DNA of 62,929 nucleotides from Sphaerochaeta sp. GTDB taxonomy: Bacteria > Spirochaetota > Spirochaetia > Sphaerochaetales > Sphaerochaetaceae. The notes under the pieces were generated by a model. That model did no database searches. It was not told where the DNA came from and worked only from the letters and a program-made list of their open reading frames with translations. Made by a program: the position numbers and the translations under genes. Every line of letters begins with the position of its first letter. Position 1 is the first letter of the stretch. Below, one piece after another: positions 48,181 to 58,298 of this stretch. Where the stretch lies: assembly GCA_018399495.1 (NCBI GenBank), contig JAGYOG010000012.1, positions 1 to 62,929 on the forward strand, in the 5' to 3' direction.

Positions 48181-49300
48181 ATGAGTACTACAAACAGAGC
48201 ATCAGGAATGAACTATGCACCATCTGGAAAACCAGATCCGGTATGCAAAAAAGGTGATTTACATTTGCAGGTAACGGCACTGGACACACGGGCATATCTA
48301 TGGATATGTGAATGGACTGGATCTGAAGCAGGGGAACCTTGAAATATGTCTACGACCGCGATTCGACAACGTGCAGAAAATGCCTGCCGCCTATCCAGCA
48401 ACTGTGGTCGACAATGAGGATCAGATTCTGCAAGACAAGGAGATAGCTTATGGTAGCAGGAGCCGCCATAGCCTCAAAACGTTGTAATCTGGGCATCAGG
48501 GTGATGAACCACGGTGGCGATTGTTACTTACGATACAAGGCACCGATGACCACTTCCTGGAACAGCTTTGATCGGGCAAAGAGGCTGCAACGAAGTGACC
48601 GGTAAAAATACATGGTCTACGCATAGTGAGCGTCTGCATGTTGAAGGGCTGTATACGCTGGACAATTAACACTGATGCGGAAGAATGGGAAGGTTATTCA
48701 GGTCACCGGGCTTGGACCTTCATCGTCTGGGAATCCGCCAAGGTTGGGATAGACCCGGATTGGTTCTGGCAAAAAGAACAGTATGGGAGTGAATCCTCGT
48801 GATATAGGCGCTCACCAGATCGAGCAATATCTCTTACGCATCTGAAGAAGATGCAACGGTGGTAAAGTCAGATAGCCAACTATGCTAACCCGGATCATCC
48901 AGACTTGATGATTTCAGGATGCCATGCTGGTGGGAAACAATGGTACTTACAAACTATTTCAGGTTGACTGGTTCACTCCCCGACGGGTTGCCTAATGTGG
49001 GGTGATGGTCGCACCATCATCCTGGGCACGAAGGGATATATTGAGATCCGTAAATACATCGATATCGGCGTGTGGGACGGAGGAAACTGACCACGTGTAT
49101 CTTGTCGACGAGACGAAAGAACACCACCTGATGTAGCTGAAAGGTCGGCTATCCTTTCTTTCGGGCAATCTTATTCTTGACTAGTTTAAACAGAACAGAA
49201 AACGCCATGACGCAACACTGCGCTTCTCAAAGCTGCAGAACCTGTTTGATTGCTCAAAGGGATGTGGTGAATCCAGATAGCATAAGATTTTCAGAGGCTC
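48181..49300 (+). pseudogene. Second Gfo/Idh/MocA-family oxidoreductase, frameshifted
   Basis: ATG at 48181 gives 'MSTTNRASGMNYAPSGKPDPVCKKGD', then in shifting frames 'FTFAGNGTGHGHIYGM', 'GTLKYVYDRDSTT', 'VDNEDQILQD', 'LHVEGLYTL', 'RLGIDPDWFWQKEQYG', 'DIGAHQIEQYL', 'MLVGNNGTYKLFQVDWFTPDGLP.WGDGRTIILGTKGYIEIRKYIDI' and 'GNHVYLVDETKEHH'. This order fits a Gfo/Idh oxidoreductase of about 370 aa, distinct from the intact one upstream. It begins 43 bases after it and would be the next gene of the operon. It carries ten or more indels. Confidence 0.7.
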
Positions 49301-49313
49301 CCCAAGGGGGAAA

Positions 49314-50540
49314 ATGTTTTTCTTGGGGACTATAAGAGGTTATTCGTTGAGTACTCATCCATTTCGCCGATCATGCTTCTTGCAAGTGTCTTCATCATCC
49401 AGTTCTTGGCAATCTATGACTTGCGCTGATGTTCGACTTGCCTGCCATCGCTTTGCGCTACGGCATCAGCTCTGGGTGAACATCCTTTGCTGCATACAGG
49501 CTACTTCATGGTCGGCATAGCAGTACTGCTTTTGGCAAGCTGTCAGAAGGCAAATTGGGATTATCTTAAGACGATTCTTATTGGCACCTCCTTCTATGCA
49601 GCAGGGATGATCGGAATCGCTTTTTCTGAAAACATGTTTCTGTATGCCGCGGCAAAACTCCTTGCAGGAGTCGGTTATTCAATCATATATTGGCAATGAT
49701 GCCGAACTTTGTCTTGATGATTGTCGGTGATGAGAAAGCTATGTTGGGGAGCGCTATCGAAATTTCTCCTTTGCTTTGGCATTCTTCATTGCCCCGTTCT
49801 CAGGCTACATATTACAAGATGTATATCGTATTCGGTCCTCGATTATTGTACATACTGGTTATCAGCTCTCATGCGTTTGGCAAGCATCCTTCTTGTGTTG
49901 ACGGCGGATTCGTCGTATCCAATACCCCGAGAGGCAAAGCACGCTTCGCGCACTCGCTAGAGTAGGTCAAAGACACGCCTGCTTGTCATTATGGCGATTC
50001 ATCTCCCGCTCCCATCCTTTTTGTGAGTAATTTCATAGCATTTATCTCTCTGATCTGGGGTGGCTGGAGAAAGAATCAGTTTAGTATTATACCGTCATGG
50101 GGCTGGGTTCCATTCTCTCGGCCTTTTTTCATCCTTTTGCAAGTACCCGATTTGGAAAGAAAGCACCATCTGGCTCTTGCGATCACAACCATCTCTCTTG
50201 TGTTTATCATGCAACCCGCTGGTCCCCCTTGCTCTATCTGTCTTTATTCTTCTTCTCGCCACGCTCTGGCTTTGACTTGTTCACTGATTGATGTGTCATC
50301 AGTGCACTGGGGCACACAAAGGCAAGAGAGAGGAGCGTTGGATCCTCGCAGTGGCGATGGGGTGTCACATAGAATGGTAGGAACCAATGCCCACATTTGG
50401 CCAAACTGGTATACGCTTCGTTTGGATTTAAGGCAAACGTACTGCTGAGCTCTGTGCATGATACTCTGCATTTTCATCATAAAGCACGTATTCTTCAATG
50501 CAAAAGAACTGGAAGCTCTCTCTGATCAAGTAAGGCCTTT
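49314..50540 (+). pseudogene. MFS-type transporter, frameshifted
   Basis: Hydrophobic segments follow each other in alternating frames: 'IMLLASVFIIQFLAIYDL', 'LHTGYFMVGIAVLLLASCQK', 'LKTILIGTSFYAAGMIGIAFSENMFLYAAAKLLAGVGYSIIY', 'MMPNFVLMIVGDEKAMLGSAIEISFAFAFFIAPFSGYILQDVY' and later 'VSNFIAFISLIWG'. The pattern is that of a 12-helix major facilitator with a GxxY..AKLLAGVGYS motif. It follows the oxidoreductase remnant on the same strand. Cargo unknown. Confidence 0.55.
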
Positions 50541-50840
50541 GGTATGAGCCGTTCTGCGACGGCATATCAACTCATATCCTCTTCTAAACACAACCCCAGC
50601 TTCAGCTTTCTCATATGCCCCCAATTCTAGCCTTTACGTATTGATTGCGCTATGAAGTTACCCGATTCGTACTGCCTGTGTAAGCACAAGGAGAGAACGG
50701 CTTGGCTTATCAATACCACGGATTTCTCTGCATGAGATTCCGGTCATCCGACATTCCTCTGCGCGTGGCAACGCCCTTTCGCTTTCGGACCGACGCGTTG
50801 CGCAACGGCAACCATCCGGACATCTTTGAAACCCTTTACC
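50541..50840. other. Unassigned stretch
   Basis: No gene could be supported. It lies between the transporter remnant and the recombinase remnant and may include the recombinase 5' part with too many indels to read. Confidence 0.4.
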
Positions 50841-51480
50841 TATAATTCACAAGGTGGATGTCTTTTTCTACAATGAGCGGATCCACCTCCTCGTCAAGCA
50901 GGAGCGTCTTTACTTTCTTCATGCGTATAGCCTGCCGAGAGGAGAATGGAGCGAGAACATCAAGTGGGGCCTGAGAAGAAGCACCATGGATCCCGACTCC
51001 CGACATTCTCCAGAAGGCGTTGAAAATAAGTGATCAATGAGGAGGAAGGCCCATCCTCAACATTGCTGAGGCCAGGATAGTTCTGAAGATCTTTGATTGG
51101 TACGAGCAAGGCTGGAGTATCTGTGAGGATCAAGAAGGAGTTGAATCCCTGAAGGTTCCCACTCCCAGCGGAAAGAAGAAATGGCCGGTGAAGACGATCG
51201 AGAACATCTCACCAATGAGAAATATACCGGCACCTCAGTCTCATGGAGAAACAGATTCAGAGTTTCCTCAATCCAAGAGAACGGTTCGTGACCTGCTCGA
51301 GGTCCATCGGTCACTAACCATCACCTCCCCAATCATCCATGAACGCCGCTTCAAACGCATACAGAAACTGAAGGCGAAGGGCTCCAACATCGAGATCGAT
51401 GAGAGAGGGAACAAGGTCCGAAAGAGCACTCATTACAGCTCCAAGAGGGCTGTGACCAAAGACGAAGAAAAACCACCAAA
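50841..51480 (+). pseudogene. Large serine recombinase fragment, second copy
   Basis: Frames read 'FFYNERIHLLVKQ', 'WSENIKWGLRRSTMDPDS', 'EARIVLKIFDWYEQGWSIC', 'PLKVPTPSGKKKWPVKTIENI', 'NEKYTGTSVSWRNR' type sequence, 'VRDLLEVHR' and 'HERRFKRIQKLKAKGSNIEIDERGNKVRKSTHYSSKR'. That is the end of the resolvase domain plus the Recombinase domain. The part after 51150 is closely related to 30180-30455, so two relatives of one integrase family are present 21 kb apart. Confidence 0.7.
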
Positions 51481-51899
51481 CCCCAAAACTAATTGGCATA
51501 TTAATCAACGGTATTGTTGAGGATACGAGTGTGCGTAGGTGGATAAATTGACGAAATTGAGTAGTCTAAAATATCAAAAGCTGAAAAACTGGTAAAATTC
51601 CAAAAATAAGTGTTTGAACAACAAAATACTGCAAAGGTAATCTTATCATGGGCAAGTTGTCAGCTGAGACATCTACTCAAAATACAAGCAAGTGCAGATT
51701 TGAACTACCACAGGGGGATGGCGGCCGATAGCCACATTTCAGAAGTCCATCCCAGCAAAATCCGCAGTCCTGATGTCCAGAATGCATCATCCTCATACAT
51801 TTTTGTGTATTATGAGTTTCCCAAGAACCGGATACCACAGGAAATCATTAAATTACTAATATTATTGAAATTGCCTTGATCGGACCATATAATACTGTA
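51481..51899. other. Unassigned stretch, 419 bp
   Basis: Short coding-like pieces but no recognisable product. It separates the recombinase remnant from the methyltransferase-like remnant and may contain the latter's 5' part. Confidence 0.4.
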
Positions 51900-52560
51900 G
51901 TTATTATCGATTGGGGAAATTAATATGATAGGATTATCAAATACCAAGCCTGTATCGAAGGAGAGATATTTGTTGATAAACAAGATGAGAGAAAGCAATT
52001 ATTTAAGATGCTGGCTCAAAAATACCAACCATCCGGGATTGTATCCTGGTTCCTTTGTTCATATAACACCCTATTATGTATTCATGATATGACTTATATA
52101 GATATGGACAAAAGAATTCCAGAATTTTCGGAAGATAGAAAACCTAGTACACAATTTCTGAAAAAGGAAAAATGTATACAGAGACTCAATCGTTAAATGG
52201 TTTAAAGCTGATTATTCAAAACCTCTTCCAATTGAAGAAAACAGCTTTGATATAATGTTTTCCTTTTATGCAGGGTTCATTTCTCAAGCTTGTAAGAAAT
52301 ACCTTAAACCGCAAGGAATTCTCATATGTAATAATAGGTCACGGAGATTCAACCCTGGCGTATTTGGATAAAGATTTATGAACTTGAAGGAGTGATCAAC
52401 AGGAGAGGAGAAAATTTTCAATTTGTGGAGGATCTTCATTCCTATTTTGTAAAGTTAGCGATGGAACTGCCATAAACAAGGAAACGTGTGCTAGAAAAAT
52501 GATTGGTGAGAATTTTTCTAGGAAAGGGTTTGCATACATTTTCCGGTATTTACCTTCATG
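51900..52560 (+). pseudogene. SAM-methyltransferase-like conserved protein, frameshifted
   Basis: Frames give 'QLFKMLAQKYQPSGI', 'GSFVHITPYYVF', 'DMTYIDMDKRIPEF', 'VKWFKADYSKPLPIEENSFDIMFSFYAGFISQACKKYLKPQGILICNN', 'HGDSTLAYLDKDYELEGVINRRGENFQFVEDLHSYFVK' and 'KMIGENFSRKGFAYIFRYLPS'. The order (acidic 'YVDMDKR' end of a strand, 'DYS..LP', 'FDIMFSFYAGFIS') is that of a class I methyltransferase-like family of unknown substrate. Many indels. Confidence 0.55.
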
Positions 52561-53151
52561 TGAAATAGGTACCACGTAGAATCTTCACATAATCCTCGTG
52601 CCGTGTTTCTATGGGGTTCTTTTGCAGGTTTTTCATAAAACAGGGTGCCAGGTAGGCCTGCTCGTTTTCCACATTCGAGCTCGCTGGAATTGTCATAGCT
52701 ATATGCAGTGGCCATGGAGACATCTAATTTGCATGGTTTTTCCCGACTACAGTAGTGAATTGGGGCGTGAACTGCTGTTCTTGATCCATGTATAATGACG
52801 GTGAAAATGGCGGTGTAAACAAAGTGCCTTTTGCTTACTGCTGTCTATGTGATGTGAATGTGGTATTGGTCTATGGAGGGGGAAGGGGAATGCATTCCCC
52901 TACGCGCTTGGTGGCTTATCGGCTCTGCTCCCCTAGCGGTCCGCAAGCCGGAGCCGGCCAATGCAGCGCTGAGTTTTCGATTTTTGGAATCAAGGGTATT
53001 CAGATCTTGGAACCATGGGTTTTAATATGAGATGATTGAATTCAGTTGGTAGGGCAAGATTCTGCTGCCCTAGCTTCAAGCCACACCACGTTATCTGAGC
53101 TCATTTTTGATCGTTACTGCTTTTTCTCTCTTACTGTGGTATTGTGGAAGC
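52561..53151. repeat. Repeat copy 1: non-coding leader of the duplicated cassette
   Basis: 52577-53151 matches 60063-60417 in order: AATCCTCGTGCCGTGTTTCT, the palindrome AGGGGAATGCATTCCCCT (52884-52901), the GCTCCCCTAGCGGTCCGC block, and the AT-rich leader before the kinase ATG. Copy 1 carries about 190 extra bases between 52630 and 52870 that copy 2 lacks. Confidence 0.75.
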
Positions 53152-54401
53152 ATGCAAACCATACGTGGGGGCAAGTAAACGGGGACGGGTATTGGATGTT
53201 CGTCTTAGGACATGATTATCTTGTCATCCTCACTATCTTCTTTGCGATCTTCGCCATCTGATACTAGACGGAAAGAACGAACTCTATCAGGTGATGAACG
53301 TCCGTACTCAAGTGATCATCCTTGCATCCTCTCATGGGCCATGCTGGTTCCTCTTAGCTAAAGGGCCAGTACTCTCAGTTCTTGAGTATGGCATTTCGTA
53401 CTATTCTCTCACTTCTTGTAATCCGTCTGTTGTTTCTGAGATGGGAATTACACTGCTCTATTGCCTCCTACTCTTCTATGCCATCTCAGTGAAGCCCTGA
53501 AAGCAAGCGGAATTCCGGGTATCCTTGATGCTCGGAGGGATCATTCTCCTGCTAGAGGGGCTCAGAACTTCTGGTATCAGCTTCCCACCACCATCGGTCT
53601 CAGAGCATATGGGCATCAGAGGTTTCTGATTATAAGCATATCTGGTAACCTGTCACTATCTCTCTGTTACTAAGCAGAAAATCTTCGAGCATCATACCGA
53701 GCTTTTGCTTAAAGAACTTTACATCAACAATCTGATCGATACGAACCTCGGGTTTCAGTGACTTCCCGCCCTCCAGATCGAGAAGGAGTCGCGAATCGAG
53801 GAGAGATTGAGTATGACCCGAGAGATCCATGATATAACGGGGCATACATTGATGAGCATCATCATGATGCTTGAATATGCTGAGGATTTGCTCCATTTGG
53901 GAAAGAGTCAGACTCTCAAGGAAATACTCGGATCAGGCTCGCTTGCAGGCCCGTAATGGGCATGGGGAGATCAGGTCTGCCTCAAGCAGTTGCGTACTAT
54001 CGAAGATGTAGCCATCCCGTTGGAGAACCGATCCTGAAGATTGTACAGAACTTTAAGAAGGTCACCCATATGGAAATCCAGCTGAGTTCTCAAACTTCCA
54101 GGGCAGAAGATACAAGGCTATGACCATTTTCTCCCTGCGGTATGTCCAGGAAGGGCTGACGAACGCATTCAGGCATGGGAAAGCTACAAAGGTGACTATG
54201 ATCTTCGAAGACAGTTCATCCCTTGTCGTGAGTATCGGAAGACAATGGCCTTGGGTAGTATGAGATCGTGGAGGATCGACTCATGATGGCTGAAAGGATC
54301 GAGGACCTGTCGCTCATGTATCAGCGTCAGTTACCCACCGATTCCTAGTAGCAAGACTTCCGATCCTAAACCAAGAATTCATAGAATTGGAGGTACGTTA
54401 G
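53152..54401 (+). pseudogene. Sensor histidine kinase, copy 1, frameshifted
   Basis: Near-identical at DNA level to the intact kinase at 60418-61689, starting MQTIRGG and ending at TAG before the regulator ATG at 54402. Segments such as 'MTREIHDITGHTLMSIIMMLEYAEDLLHLGKSQTL' and 'RYVQEGLTNAFRHGKATKVTMIF' are visible, but more than a dozen one- to three-base gains, losses and local scrambles destroy the frame. Most differences from copy 2 are indels, not single substitutions. Confidence 0.8.
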
Positions 54402-55089
54402 ATGTCGAACTCAAAGATACGAGTACAGCTTGTCGATGATCAGTTGTTGTTTGTCCACAGCCTAGCGCAGGTTATCATGAGTAGGGCCGATGATATATAA
54501 TTGAATATAGCATCCAACACAACGGTGAAGATGCAATCCGAGCTGCACAGGAGGATCAACCTGATGTCCTAATTATGGACATCGGTGATGCCTGGTATGG
54601 GTGGGTGGAGGCTTCTCGAGCCATCCTCGCTACTCCTCATATGAAGATCATGATGCTCACCACCTTCGATGAGGATGAGTATGTGTTTCAGGCTCTTGGG
54701 TATGGGGTTAAAGGATATCTCCCTAAGACGATTCTTCCAAGGAGGTCATAACTGCCATCAGAGCCATCTATGCCGGATATTTAAACTAGATATCCCCTTC
54801 AGCTGTCTCCAAACTGACCGAAAACCTGCGACCGCCTGATCAAAAAGATATCTGAGAACACAAGACTACTTCTTTACCCCACATGGTTCATAGAACTTAC
54901 GAGGCTTTGAGAAGGAGATCCGGAATTGGTGGCAAGGTTTTAGTAACAAGGAGATAGCGACTACTGCAAATCTGGCTGAACAGACTGTCAAGAACTACCT
55001 GACGAATATCTATGGCAAGATGGGGGTCCACAAGCGCTCACAGGTGGTGAAACTCTCTACTTGCAGGATAGATCGATGCATTCAAGTAG
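54402..55089 (+). pseudogene. NarL-type response regulator, copy 1, frameshifted
   Basis: This is the counterpart of 61690-62379. The first 80 bases are identical, then small clustered changes appear (for example at 54497-54510, 54585-54600, 54628-54634, 54775-54790). The receiver and LuxR helix-turn-helix are recognisable but not in one frame. Confidence 0.8.
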
Positions 55090-55183
55090 TACCAATTGAG
55101 TACTCATCGAGGTACTAACGTACCTATCGGAACCGAAGAAGAGGGAGGTATGCTGGAGCCATCAATCGTAAAGGAGGACATGC

Positions 55184-56568
55184 ATGTCTACGACACACAG
55201 ATGGAGAGCCATAACTCTTCTTATCTTGTTAACAGGTACCATCCTGTTTGCAGGAGGCCAAGCGGACCAGGTGAAGGCTGCTGACACCGAAAGTCTCGAA
55301 GGTATTCTCGTATCAGTTCCACAACAGAGGAGAACAGGGCTAAGATCATGGCAGATGCCTACGGCTTCATACCTGCGACATTGGGAAGATTATTGTTGAG
55401 GAGTATCCTCGGGATACTTATTTCAGAATCTTGAAGTCCGATTCGAGCGAAGAGCGAACATCGACCTACTTCTCTCCTTTAGATGGATATTCCACTGATC
55501 GCCAACCACACCGAACGTGGGTATATCGAGGACCTCACCAAGTATATCCCCAGAGAGAAGTTCGTCGATGCTATCGCTGAGAAATCCCTCGATGCGGTTA
55601 CTTATGGTGGAAAGATCATGGCATCCCCGATGCAGAACTCCGATCAATACCTCTATATCAACGTGGATATGGCTAAAGCCGCAGGGGTAAAGCTACCAGA
55701 GGTTGTAGTGGATGCCGACACGGTGATTACCGAAGAGTTCGCTCGCAGATGGGGTGAGAGTGCTTGGACCTGGGATGAGGTCCTGCAGGCAGCTATGAAG
55801 ATGAAGAAAGACGTCGATGGGGACTCTATCACCGACATTTACGGGCTGCATATCGAACAGGCAGGTAGACTCTATCAACTACAGCCCTTAGGAGGCTCTC
55901 GTGGTGGAAAGATTGTCTCTCCGGATGGGACGACCGTCATAGGATACCTTGACCAACCAGTATGGTATGATGCAGTGAAGTTCTATGGAGATCTGTTCAC
56001 CACTTATGAGGTAGAAGTCCCAAGCGCCTTCCTCCCCGGGTATGATTCCCCTTCAGAGTTCATAAATGGCTCCTATGCAATGATGGTTGGTGGTGGATGG
56101 AATCTGAAACGGATACTCGAAGCTGACATAAACGTAGTTGTAGCAGCGCATCCCTACTTTGCAGACGGTGTATCAACGACTCCCACAGGCTCCTGGGTCA
56201 CAGGAATCGCCAAGACTGCATCAGAGGATAACAAGCGGCTAGCTGCTGAATTCCTTTCCTGGTGGACCTTGAGTGACGAGGGAACTAAACTTTGGTACGA
56301 TGCCAATGGAGAGCTACCTGCATCGAAGCATATGCTAGAGGAGCTTTCTACCAATGAGAAGTATGATGCCTTTCCGGTTAGTGCCCAGAGACTGGGAGTC
56401 TATCAAGTACTTAATACTGCAGAGGGAAGACCAGTGACCCCTTATTACCCCTTCATCAATGCTGGATTCGACAAAGCCTTCACTGATGCTGCTCAGGGAG
56501 TGGATCCGAAGAAAGCCTTGGATGAAGCGATCAAAGAGATAGAGAAGAACATCTCAAGGGTCCAATAG
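55184..56568 (+). pseudogene. Sugar ABC transporter substrate-binding protein, 5' part frameshifted
   Basis: The ATG at 55184 follows AAAGGAGGAC and gives a signal peptide (MSTTHRW, 'ITLLILLTGTILFAGGQAD'). Between 55270 and 55485 several indels relative to the copy at 62474 break the frame. From 55483 the remaining 361 codons are fully open ('MDIPLIANHTERGYIEDLTKYIPREKF', 'SAWTWDEVLQAAMKM', 'NGSYAMMVGGGWNLKRIL', 'AAEFLSWWTLSDEGTKLWYD'). The repaired protein is a family 1 binding protein of about 460 aa. It precedes two permease genes. If the 5' errors are artefacts, this is a functional gene. Confidence 0.8.
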
Positions 56569-56571
56569 CAT

Positions 56572-57447
56572 ATGAACAATCGATTGAAGAGAGATTCTCT
56601 CAAAGCCTACATGTTCCTATTCCCCGCTGTCGGGTTGATCCTCCTTTTTAAGATATATCCGATCATCATCGTGTTCGGAGAGAGTTTCTACAAAGTGAGC
56701 TATCTTAGTGGCAGTAAGGTGTTCGTTGGGATCAATAATTATCTTGACCTCTTCTTTGATCGATCGTTCTGGAACTCAGTCTGGGTCACCACTAAGCTGA
56801 ATCTCCTGATCAATCCGATTCAGGTAGTGATAGCGGTCGTGATGGCCCTATTAATCAATATGGAGTTCAGAGGGAGGTTGTTCTACAGACTACTGTTCTT
56901 CATCCCTCTGGGCGTTTCCTTGGCTGTAACGACGATATACTGGAGTATCTTTTTCCGTCCTGGCAATGGGGTGATGAACTACATACTCAACAGTGTCGGA
57001 ATCCCGAGGCAGCCTTTCTTCAACTCTCCGAGCCAAGCGTTGTGGATTATTATCGGTATTGCCTCCTGGAAAGGGTGCTCCTTTTGGATGATATTCATCC
57101 TTGCAGGGTTGAAGAACATCCCTCGAGAGATCTACGAAGCCTGTGATGTGGAGGGAATAGAACCTATCGCTTCCTTCTTCTACATCACCTTACCACTGCT
57201 TGCCAAGACGATTCTGTTCGTATTCGTGACCGATACAGCTGCCAACTTCATGCTCTTCATCCCGATCTTCATGATCACCAAAGGAGGACCTGACTCCTCG
57301 ACGAACGTCCTGATGCATGAAGCTTATCGGACTGCAATGCTCCAGGGGGATATGGGACATGGGATGGCCATGATTGTCTTCCTCATGTTGATGCTTATGA
57401 CGGTTGTGGCCATCCAGTTCAAAGTAACGGGGGAACGTGAAATATGA
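56572..57447 (+). CDS. Carbohydrate ABC transporter permease (CUT1, MalF-like)
   Basis: This 291-aa protein has six helices and the EAA loop 'YEACDVEGIEPIASFFYITLPLL' (Ala-Cys in place of Ala-Ala). It starts three bases after the binding-protein stop and overlaps the next permease by 4 bp. It forms the import channel; no ATPase gene is in this locus. Confidence 0.88.
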   Translation: MNNRLKRDSLKAYMFLFPAVGLILLFKIYPIIIVFGESFYKVSYLSGSKVFVGINNYLDLFFDRSFWNSVWVTTKLNLLINPIQVVIAVVMALLINMEFRGRLFYRLLFFIPLGVSLAVTTIYWSIFFRPGNGVMNYILNSVGIPRQPFFNSPSQALWIIIGIASWKGCSFWMIFILAGLKNIPREIYEACDVEGIEPIASFFYITLPLLAKTILFVFVTDTAANFMLFIPIFMITKGGPDSSTNVLMHEAYRTAMLQGDMGHGMAMIVFLMLMLMTVVAIQFKVTGEREI

Positions 57448-58289
57448 TACGCAGGACGACGACACTCCAACATTTTCTCTTCCATATCCTATCGATCCTC
57501 TTCGGGTTAATATTCGTGGTCCCAATCATCTGGTCCCTTATCGCCTCCTTCAGGCCTGAGAACCTCGTTTTTGCAGGGCTCTCACCCCTGTCGATTAAGG
57601 CGTTGATCCCTCTTCCATTCACGATGAAGAATTTTATCGGGGTCTTCACCAACGACGTTTTCTCTTCAGCTCTTGTGAACACCCTCGTTGTAGCAGCAGT
57701 AACAGTGGTGTGTGGAGTGATCATAAATGCTGCAGCCGGGTTCGCCTTCGCCACGATTAACTTCGTTGGTAAGGGGATCCTTTTCTCCATCGTCCTTTCT
57801 TCGTTCCTCATGCCCCCTGACGTCCTCGTGATCCCTACTTATAATCTCGTAGACTCCCTAGGGTTGATAGACACGAGAATTGCGTTGATTCTCCCAGTGG
57901 TCGGGAACGGGATGGTGATCTTCATGTTTATCCAGTTCTTTTCTCAGGTTCCTAAAGCACTCAGGGAGGCCGCCCTGATCGATGGGGCATCAAGCCTGCA
58001 GGTACTGAGTAAAATCTATCTTCCTCTTACCCTCCCAACAATGATTGGAGCCTCTCTGATTCTCTTTTTGGCCCAATGGGAGGCATTCCTCTGGCCATTG
58101 GTCGTTTCTCGCTCAATCGAGAACGGAATGATCCAGATAGCGTTGTCAACCTTCACCCAGCAGTACGGTACTCTTTGGGGTATGAAGCTTGCTGCAGCGA
58201 GCCTTTTATGTTTCATCCCACTGATCCTACTGATGCCTCTGCAGCGGTACTATATCGCGAGTGTCGTGGGCACTGCCCTCAAAGAATAG
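57444..58289 (+). CDS. Carbohydrate ABC transporter permease (CUT1, MalG-like)
   Basis: This 281-aa protein begins MIRRTTTLQHF with 'PIIWSLIASFRPENLVF' near residue 28-44 and the EAA loop 'LREAALIDGASSLQVLSKIYLPLTLP'. It has six helices. It overlaps the preceding permease by 4 bp and is nine bases before the nucleoside hydrolase gene. Confidence 0.88.
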   Translation: MIRRTTTLQHFLFHILSILFGLIFVVPIIWSLIASFRPENLVFAGLSPLSIKALIPLPFTMKNFIGVFTNDVFSSALVNTLVVAAVTVVCGVIINAAAGFAFATINFVGKGILFSIVLSSFLMPPDVLVIPTYNLVDSLGLIDTRIALILPVVGNGMVIFMFIQFFSQVPKALREAALIDGASSLQVLSKIYLPLTLPTMIGASLILFLAQWEAFLWPLVVSRSIENGMIQIALSTFTQQYGTLWGMKLAAASLLCFIPLILLMPLQRYYIASVVGTALKE

Positions 58290-58298
58290 GAGTAGAAA

